Source: Schizochytrium sp. CCTCC M209059
Taxonomy: Eukaryota; Sar; Bigyra; Thraustochytrida; Thraustochytriidae
Direction: 5' to 3'
Assembly: GCA_000818945.1 (NCBI GenBank)
Contig: KN805461.1
Location: 13,605-71,127 of the forward strand
DNA length: 57,523 nt
The notes under the pieces were generated by a model. It made no database searches, was not told the origin of the DNA, and saw nothing but the letters and a program-made list of their open reading frames with translations. This document shows, piece after piece, positions 29,818 through 38,900 of this stretch. How positions within the stretch are numbered: position 1 is the stretch's first letter; every line of letters starts with the position of its first letter. A program made the translations under genes and the position numbers.

Positions 29818-30777
29818 CGGGACTTGTAAGCAGCAGGCCAACTTCGCGACGAGACTCTCCGCCTCCGCCGCCTCCTCCCCTCCTTCTTCTTCTTCTTCTT
29901 CTTCTGACTGCGCTAGCCGCAGGTCTTGCGTCTCGTAATCTCCAGATCGTCTGCGTCTGCGTCTGCGTCCTCGAATTCTATCTCCAAGGCTCGATTTTCA
30001 AATCCCTTCTTTGCAAATTGTCCCGCGGAGGCAACGTCCCAGGCGTAGCACAGCAAAGACGAGCAGCAAGCAACAGCAGAGTCCGGAGCAGGAGCACGCG
30101 CGCCGTCGCCCGAACCCGGCCGTCGCGCTTGCCAGCGCTAGCGTCGCGCGCGTACTTCTCTCTGGCTGCAGAGCAGATCTGCCTGCTTCGTCTCGTCTCG
30201 TCTCATCAGCCGGGCGGGTTCTTAGCCATTCCGCACTTGCCACCGCTTTGCCCACTTGCGCCGCGCCATTCTTCACTTGCGCCTCCCACCTCCGCACTTC
30301 CCCGAAGTGGCCCTGCCCTCGAGTTCCCCCGACGGGGGCCACCCTGGGACTCGCTGCCCATATCCCACCGCACGGAACATGACGCCGGACAAACTTTAGG
30401 CGTAAATACGTGAGAGGTGCCCCCCCCCCCCTCACGCGCCCTCCCTATTGGGCCGGTCTCCGGTCGAGTTCGAGTTCGCAGAGCGCGGCAGACTCGAGCA
30501 CGGGAACGCCTCGGCACCGCGCGCGCGCGTGCGAGCGAGCGCGCGAGCGAGCGAGCGTGCGCGCGAGCCCGACGTCGCGCGCCGCGGCCTCCGCCCCGCG
30601 TTACTTGCTGCTGCCCGCTTCACCTCGCGCCGCAGAGGGAGTGAGTGGGTCTGAACATCTACTCTAGATTGCGATCACGCGAGGAGGAGGAGTCAGCATC
30701 GTCTACGTCGAGGACAAGCCCTCCCTCGCTCCCTTCGTTGGCTGCGTGCTGGCGGAGAGGGAGCCTGTGCCGCAGGA
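29818..30777. other. bidirectional intergenic, 960 bp
   Basis: It lies between the divergent HEI10-type and methyltransferase-like genes. It contains a (TTC)n run near 29888-29910, a (GCGA/GCGC) run around 30525-30560 and a poly-C tract at 30421-30430. Open frames across it are Arg/Ser/Ala-rich and unsupported. Confidence 0.45.
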
Positions 30778-32661
30778 ATGCGCTACGGGCACTCGGGCAT
30801 CAAGCGCAAGAACTCGGAGATTTTCGACCCTGACGAGATCGACGAGCTCACGGAAGCGCTAGAGACCTCGCAGCATCGGCAGTACGACAACGCGTCCCGT
30901 GGTTTTCTTTCCTCGTCCTCCAGCGCGGCCTATACGATGACGGGCGCCGCAGACTTTACCGAGAGGGAGATGACGACCACTGTCGATCCTTTGTCATCAT
31001 CGTCGTTGTCTTCTTCTTCTTCATCATCTTCTTCGTCATCGTCGTCGTCGTCGTCCTCATCATCATCGTCGTCGACTCCCTCCTTGTCATTGTCGGGCCC
31101 GCCAAACGCCTCGCAACTTTCGCTAGCAGGGAACGCGCCACATATGTCCACACTAACGGGCTCGTCCATGATGTCATCAACGACAATGGAGAGCAACTCC
31201 AGTCCAATGCTCTCTTCGAGGCGTGCCGTGCACCGCAAATCCTTGGACAGCGTCGTGGCTCCTCCGCTTAACGTTGGAGTGAGCATGATGAACGCCAGCA
31301 GCGGCAGCAGCGGCGTTCACAGCGGAAGTGCACCCAAAACTCATACAGGCGTCAGTCGCGCCTTGAATCGCGCCTCCTCCCTCGATTACGCGCCACAGGA
31401 CTCCAGTTGCAACACGGGCAGCCATCATGGAAAGGGGGGAACGTATTTTTTTGGCAACGATGCCCCAAGCAAACGCGATTACACCCCGCACGCACACTAT
31501 TCCAGATCTGCGCTGTTGCAGTGCGGCAGCTCTACATATCGTGTCGTCCTCGTTCTCATCGTCGTACTTCTCCTGATGGACCGCATTGCAGACATGGGCG
31601 CCGAGGAGGGTGGACCTCCGCACACCGTTGTGCCCAAGCTGATTCAGTCTCCTTCGCCGCGTCAGGAGATTGCGCGACTTCGCGCAAGGCTCAACGCGAC
31701 ACAGTCTCGCATATCTGCGTTGGAAGGCCTCGCACGTTCTCAGGCCGCGACCATCAAAGCTCTCCACAATGCAAAACCTCCACTTGAACAAATCTCCCAA
31801 CTTGTGCGCAATCAATCGCAGGAAACCGTCAAAGAAAGCGTATACGATACTTCAAACACATTCTTCTCCGTGCTTGAAAATATTTTGGAAAATGGGTCCA
31901 AGCAACGCTGGCTCTTTCCGTGCACGTGGCTAGGTTGCTACGACATGTCTCAGGGCGATGTTGTTACGTCAGCCTTGTCGCAGCTCGATTTACCCGCGCG
32001 GAAAGCCGACAAGGACAAGCTTCGGCTTCTGATCCTTGGCTTTTGCGATGCAAATGCCTTGGAACAGCCTCTCAAACATTTTGGCAAGCGACTCCAGGCA
32101 CTCGTGGTCGTGGCATCCAAGGAAAGCGACATGTGCGAGGGCCGCGGCGTGAGCGCTTTGGGGGCTCTCAATCAAACGCAAATTGCGCAGGCCGCAAGCG
32201 CAGACGCCAACGTGCTCCAAGTCGTGGACGCTGATCCCATCAAGGACGGTGCGTCGACAGCTGGTGGGTTTTCCAGCAAGTATTTTGACGCGATCTTCAT
32301 TGATGCCTCGCCAAGCGCCACACTATCTCTCCTGCCCGAACTTCGCGACGTGTGGTTTCCTAAACTTCGCAACGATGGTATCGTTATGGGCCACGCGTAC
32401 GGAGTCAAGCATCCGTCTTCCTCCCTGGCGCAAAAGGTTCCTGTGTCATGGCTCAAGCCTTCACGCGCAACGCAAACGAGCGGCGAGATTCCGCTCGCCG
32501 AAGCAGCCGCCGTTAAGCTTGGCGTCGATAAGTTGTTCCTCGAGATGCGCAACAAAGATCGCGTTGAGATCGACCCTTTGCGTGTCGCAGGCGACACGAC
32601 GTGGTACTTTTACAAACGAAAGGTTTCCATTTCAGACGTCTTTGGTGACGGTGGCAACTGA
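30778..32661 (+). CDS. type II membrane methyltransferase-like protein
   Basis: 627 residues from ATG 30778. Residues 1-250 are a Ser/Thr-rich cytosolic region with an almost pure Ser run at about 72-99, encoded by tcttca/tcgtcg repeats. A transmembrane segment (VVLVLIVVLLLM) lies at about 255-268, followed by a coiled coil at about 290-335 (ARLRARLNATQSRISALEGLA). The lumenal C-terminal half has a Rossmann pattern resembling Methyltransf_24-type enzymes: LRLLILGF, ALVVVAS, LQVVDAD, FDAIFIDAS and LRDVWFPKLRNDGIVMGHAYG. The SAM-binding Gly-rich loop is poor (ILGFCDANA), so catalysis is uncertain. N-x-S/T sites at NAT and NQS and the topology suggest the Golgi or endomembrane lumen. Function unknown. 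Confidence 0.72.
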   Translation: MRYGHSGIKRKNSEIFDPDEIDELTEALETSQHRQYDNASRGFLSSSSSAAYTMTGAADFTEREMTTTVDPLSSSSLSSSSSSSSSSSSSSSSSSSSSSTPSLSLSGPPNASQLSLAGNAPHMSTLTGSSMMSSTTMESNSSPMLSSRRAVHRKSLDSVVAPPLNVGVSMMNASSGSSGVHSGSAPKTHTGVSRALNRASSLDYAPQDSSCNTGSHHGKGGTYFFGNDAPSKRDYTPHAHYSRSALLQCGSSTYRVVLVLIVVLLLMDRIADMGAEEGGPPHTVVPKLIQSPSPRQEIARLRARLNATQSRISALEGLARSQAATIKALHNAKPPLEQISQLVRNQSQETVKESVYDTSNTFFSVLENILENGSKQRWLFPCTWLGCYDMSQGDVVTSALSQLDLPARKADKDKLRLLILGFCDANALEQPLKHFGKRLQALVVVASKESDMCEGRGVSALGALNQTQIAQAASADANVLQVVDADPIKDGASTAGGFSSKYFDAIFIDASPSATLSLLPELRDVWFPKLRNDGIVMGHAYGVKHPSSSLAQKVPVSWLKPSRATQTSGEIPLAEAAAVKLGVDKLFLEMRNKDRVEIDPLRVAGDTTWYFYKRKVSISDVFGDGGN

Positions 32662-32982
32662 TTGCAAACTGCAAGTTTCCGTATCAGCAAGCAAGTAAAC
32701 AAGCAAAAACAAGCAAACCGAAACATAAAAGAGATGGTGTTTGCATCTGTCTGAGACGCCTTCGATAACGGTGATGACAATCTCCGCACCGCAAGCTTTC
32801 CAATTCACCAATAAAGACACAAAGGAGCAAACGGTGTTAGCCCGTCTTAATCGTCTTTCTTTGGCAAGGGCGGTGGCATACAATTCAATTGCTGCCTGTC
32901 AGCTTTACTACTTTCAACTTGACCTGCGTCCTATTCTTGCCCCATATTTTCGGATTGTACTTGCACATGCGAGCATGCCTTT
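32662..32982. other. convergent 3' intergenic, 321 bp
   Basis: Shared 3' flank of the methyltransferase-like gene and the giant scaffold gene. It has a gcaagcaag run near 32685-32715; otherwise nothing was seen. Confidence 0.5.
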
Positions 32983-35900
32983 TCACATTTCACCGCGAGA
33001 GACAACGAGCCTGCTGAAGCTGTCCTCATTCAGCTCTTCATCCTCGTCCAAAACGTGCGCAAATACAGCATCGACTTCACCTGCGTCCAGCAGCCGCGCA
33101 AGTCCTGGTTGGCGGCGCAGAAACGCCTCGAGGTCTCCTTCCTCTCGATTCTCAAGCGCCTCGCGAAACTCGCTGAGGGTGATCACCCCCGACTGATCCT
33201 GGTCAATCAGACGGAAGAGAATTCCTGCTTCGCGATGCAAGCGCCGCTGCGCAAGCGCCGCTACGGCTCGCTTGATGAACGCTCGCTTGTCCAAATGCGC
33301 AAGCTCTTCGAGCAAAAGTTGGGCGCGCAGATCCGCCGAAACGTACGCCTGCGCGGCAAGTGCAGCATCCTCAACGCTTTGCAGCGCCGCCTTGGCATGC
33401 AGAGCAAAGTCAAAGCGCCCAACCTCCTTGACGCGCAACCGGCGCAACATCTCCGAGAATGCAATGGGACGTAACAGACCCGTCAGACTCGGCGTCAGTC
33501 GAACAAATGCCAAGACTTCCGCGCGGAACATGGCATCTTTGAGCTCGGCGTGCGAGACCTGGCCCGACCCGTCTGCATCGAGCAGATCAAACGTACGCTC
33601 GAGATCAGCGTCGAGCTGCTGCTCGCGACACACGCGAACGCACACATGCTGGAACTCGCTCGCGTCCACGTCTCCGAGCTCCAGAAAGAGACGATCCAAG
33701 AAACGCTCATCGCGCAGCACATGCAAGGCAGGAACGGCCTCCAAGGTCGTATCCACCTGTCCCGACAATAGGCCAGAAAGAATTTCATGTCGATTGAGGC
33801 TCCCGTTCGCGTCGGCGTCGAGAGCGTAAAACAGGTCGGCAAAGTCCACGGGTTCCTGAAAGTGACCCTGGCAAGACAGCGGCATCTCCCATTGGGCCAC
33901 GTTAAGGGCCTTGCTCCTGTAAAAGCACAGGCCGCCCTGGCCTTGCACCTGCTCCCAGTCCTGTGCCGTGGACCAGTCTGCGTCGCCGCGCACGAGGTGA
34001 AATATTCGACCGGACGGCACGCCGCGCTCTTCAACGCCATCCTCGTAGCGCACAATGTACTTGTTATTTCCCTGACTGCACAAAACTGCCGCGGGGAAAA
34101 AGACGCCTTCACCTTCATCACCACTACCTTTTGAGAGCACCTTGCAAGGCATCCCATCGGGGAAGAAGTCAGCTTCGCGAAGCAGAATGGACCCGAGCGC
34201 CACGCCTTCCTCGTCGTCTCCATCATCATATTCGATGGAGAAGAATGATCCATTGTGCTGTTTGCGAATGACGCGCCCGGGATACCAATATTCGCCACTA
34301 TCGTACTGAGCATACACAAAGGCTCCGACCGGAACGATCTCAGTCGGTAAGTCCCACGTCGTTTCACCCGTCCACGCATTATGATAAAATGCATTGCCTT
34401 CCTCATCTTCCAAGGTTTCCCAGCCGTGCGTTTCGGAATCGCTGTCTTCGTCTTGAGATGGCTCTGCGACATCGACCTCGCTGTCGCCATCATCGTCATG
34501 CAACCCGACCTCATCGTTTCCAAGGCGGACAACACGATCCTCGTACGCGACCTCGCCAGTCTCGTGGTTGTAATAGTACACAGACCCATCCTCGGCCCGG
34601 ACCGTCTCCCAAGCGGCGTGCCTCTCGCTGCATAGCGTAACAAACCCCGCTGGAAGCTCCCACACAGACTCTCCCGTCTCGGCGTGGGCGTAAAATACTT
34701 GACCATGGTTGTCCTCGCAAATGTACCATGGAACAGTTGCAGCATCGTGACCGACTTGATCGTGCGCCGGCAGTACGTGCTGCTTCTCTCTCTCGACCTC
34801 GCGCAAGGGCACAAGCTGCAACCCAAAGGGCTCGTCCCACCGAGACTCGCCCGTCTCTTTCGAATAGTAAAAGGAAGCTCCAGAGGCCTCGTCCTGCCAC
34901 GTTTCCCACTCGCTACGAACGGCGCGGCAAACCCGGAGGCGAGCCAAGTAGCCTCGTACGCGCTGCTGAATACGCACTGCCGCGCTTGGGACATCGTCAT
35001 TTTGCGTTTCACTCTCTTTGCACATTTTGCCTTGCTCAAGTCTGCTCAAGTAAGCCTGCCGCTCGCGGAACGCTGTATAGGCGTCGTAGTCAGCACCCTT
35101 GAGATGGCGAAGCATAAAGTCAAAGTTCTCCACGATTCTGGTGTTGTGCGGGTCGATCTGGAGCGCAGATAAATAGTATTCTTCAGCAAGTTCATAGTCT
35201 GGCTGCACCCGGACCCGGGGAGTCGTTGTGGTGCCAAAGAACTGTAAACAGAGTGCGTAATTTAGCAGAGCGCGTGAATCCTTGGCCTGCTCGATCGCTG
35301 CCTGACGATAGAATCCGGCCTCCACCAGGTGAAAAGACCTCATCGTCGGGTCCACCGTGTACGCACGGCTCACATAGTCCATGATAACGTCGCTATCGTC
35401 CTCGAGATTGGCAGCCAAGAATATCGCAAAGGACATGAGCACGAATGCGTTGTCTGGCCCTCTCTGCGCCATGAAGTTCATGGCGCTGTGAAAAAGAGGT
35501 CGTGCCTTGTCAATCTTGTGCTCAATGACGTGTAGATACACCATGTAGTTGCAAAGGTTGACAATGCCTTCTGGATTGGTCCCGCTCGTCTCGAGGCGGA
35601 ACGGGTTCTCCAAGTACTTTTCTTCCGCGGCGCGCATGATCTTTACACCGCGCTTCAATGTACGTAGCTTGTCTCGACTTCGTTTCGCACGGTAAGCATT
35701 CTGCAGTCGAATTGCGTGCTTTGCCTCGGTCATGGTGAAGCCCTGCTGCACGATATTCCACAAATCGTCGAACTTGGCCTTGTCGACCTCTTCCCACTTG
35801 GCCGGTTTCTCAAAGGTGCACATTTTCGTGAGCTGGTTACGGTAGCACTTTACATCCGGCCAGCGCACGAGGTACTCCTCAAAGATGCCCCAGGAGCGCA

Positions 35901-38900
35901 AGTGAACGGTGGTCGGCAGCTCCACCACAGCAATCCAGTCTTCAAGTGTTCGTGGCGCTGGGTCCACAAGTGCGGCGTGCATGCGTCGCGCAAGTCGCCG
36001 GCCCAGATAGCCTCGCCATACGCTCTGGATACGTTGCGAGGCCCGGAGACGCCGCCGCTCCTCAAAGAGTCGGTCTCTCTCCAGCTTGAACCACTTGACT
36101 GCGTAGTACGTGCGCCATGCATTTTGGATCACAATGCTTGCGGCCCACTCGACTTTGCGCCGCTCAACTCTGCGTTGCGCCTGGAAAGCCCGCCACTTGC
36201 TCTGCAGGCGAATGGCCATGTCCCGCAACACGCGTTGTCGCCAAGCTCGCATCACTGCGATATACCGTCGATATACGTTCTGGATGGTGATTGCAGCCGA
36301 CTCGCGAAGAAGCTTCTCGCGCAGCTCCTTGTTTTCCTCGTCCCAGTAGCGCTGATAGTCGTTGAGATTGATGCCTTCGAGCTCGGCGACGTCCGGGTCC
36401 AAAATCGCGGCGTCAAGAGGATCGGGTTCGTGCGCAAACTCTGCGCTACCTCGAAGACGCTTCTGTACCTTGCGCTCAAGATACTTGCCACCTCGACCGG
36501 GTGGTGGCCGCCCTCCAGCTCCAGGCTGGACCGTTTGCCCTGTGCTGTGATTGTAAAAGTACACTTGTTGCGCATCTTCGTCCCAGTGTTGCTCCCAATG
36601 ATCAGTGGCCTCTGGAAGCGCGTAAATTTCAGGAGGCGTCACCCAGCGGAACTTTTGCGAGTCAGGGTTGTACCAAAAGGTCTCCCCAGACAGTTCGTCG
36701 TCGCGTCTACGAGCCTCGTAGTAGCCCAGGGTCTCGAGCTCGGACGGGTCGACAGGAGAGCCGAGAATGCGATACCGTTGCCAGGCCGAGGATGTGAGCA
36801 TGCCCATCTCCACTTCGAGTTGGCCTCGTGTTCGAAGAAGGTCGACCCACGCATCAAAGTCAAACTCCGGAAGTGATTTCTTTTGCGTCTCTTCGTGAGC
36901 CTGAACGATTGCGACGTTCCGGTTGGTATTTCCCTCATTAAACTGTGCAGTGAACTTGACCTGACCCAATAGGGCTGCAAGGGCCTCGGCTTTGCGTCGA
37001 GCCTCGGTTTCCCACTGCGACTCGCGATCGCGTTCGATGAAGCGCTCCATAATGTAAGCTAGCACCTTTGGCCGCTGATACATTCGCGCCTCACCCAGGG
37101 GCGTGAGGCCCGCATAGTTTTTGATATTCATATCAGAGTCATAGAACAACAGCAAATGCAAAAGCTGGACATCGTCGATGCGACATGCCATGTGCACGGG
37201 AAGATCACCCGCCAAGTTTTGCACGTTAGGCTTGGCCCCGTTCTTGAGAAGCACTTTAGTGACATCAAGACTACCCTGGCCACCCAGAGCGCACGCACAA
37301 TGCAAGGCTGTGTCACCCGTTTCCTGATTTTGTGTCTGCGATGGACAGTCCGCATCAAGCAAGAGCTTGAGCATGGGCATGTTTCCCTGATGAGAGGCGA
37401 ACCAGAGCGGATTGCGCCCAAGGCTGTCGCTCACACCAGGCGTTGCGCCCCAGTTCAGCAGCATCTCCGCAGCTTCGAGCTTTCCTTCAATGACCGCATA
37501 GTGCAGCGGCGTGCGGCCTTCGTTATCGCGTAGATCAAGACCGCCTTCGCCTTCGAAGAGTCCCATGATGTGCGACATCATGGACAGCATTGAACGCGCC
37601 GCGAGGTCGTGCAACGGATGCGCTCCCGCGGCGTCTCGGCAATCACGATCCGCGCCTTTCTCGAGGAGCATCTGCACAATGCTCCAATGATCATGGAGCA
37701 CGGCAAGATGCAAGGCTGTGTTACCCTCGACATCTCGCGCTTCGAGGTCCGCGTGGGTGGTAAAGACATTCACAAGTCCAATGTGACCTCGCGAAGCTGC
37801 TTCCATCAATGGAGTGTAGCCTGCATTGTCTTGTACGAGGATGCTCGCTCCCTTGCTCATGAGGTAGTCAGCGAGCTGGTCTTGTCCCGGGAAAGCCTTG
37901 CTTGCCAGCGCGTGCAAGCACGTCTGACCCTCGTTGTTCTTTACATTTGGTTTTACACCGTGCCGCAAACACAACTTGACGATGCGCTTCGAGCCATGCG
38001 CTACGGCGCGATGCAAGAGCGTGTCACCCGTGCTCGGATCGGCGAGACGCCGCGGGTCGATGTGCTTTACCTCGATGGCATGGCGGACAGTCTCGACGTT
38101 TTCGGGCGTAGCATGAGCCAGAATAAAGCGACTGAGCTCTGCCAAGAAGCGCTGCCTACCCTTTCGACCGCGCCACACGCGCTGTATCCGGACGCAGGCC
38201 TCACGCTCCCAGTACAGCCGTTCCACACGCAGTCTACATTGTCTACCGCGAACGACCTTTTGGATGCGCGTGGCCATCCGCGTCTGTGCCAGAGCGCGGC
38301 GAACGACACGCTGCGCCGCTGTGGCGCGAAATCGAGCCTGGATCTTGCACGCGCAGACGACCTTGCGCTTCTTCGTGCGCTCTGCCCACAGCCGCCACTG
38401 GATGAAGCGGTTTCGGAGAAGCTCGCTCTTCTTGCCTTCAAAGAGCAGCCGCGCTCGCTTCGTGCGTCGCAAATGACCTTCCCAGGCCTGAAATGCCTCG
38501 TATGAGCGCCGCCAGCGAATTCGTCGCAAATACGTTGCCACCTTGACGTTTTGTTCGTCACGATGCCTTCGTGCGCGTGCAGCAATGTGTTTGCAGCAAT
38601 ACGCTCGCCAACAGCTTTGAATCTTCGTGCTCGCCTTGTGCTCGTATCGCACGTGCTGCACGATGCGGCGTCCGAGCGCTCCGCGGAAAGCGGCCTGAAT
38701 GCGCGTTGCGCTCGCATTTTTGAGTGCCCTTCGTGCAAGTACATGGTTCACCCACAGCTGGAATGCACGACCGCACTTGTTGGCGAGCGAACGGCTCACA
38801 AAGGCTCGCGTCCTCTTCATTTTTGCCGTGTGAGCAGCCCAGGCACCCAAGCAGCGGACTTGGTGTCGCCGCAAGGAGCGTCGAATACCCAGGAGGACCT

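Noticed and set aside
29508..30413. 301-residue plus frame opposite the HEI10-type gene
   Set aside because: It overlaps the RING exon on the other strand; the RING cysteines and splice sites decide for the minus strand, and the plus frame is Ser/Pro/Arg-rich.
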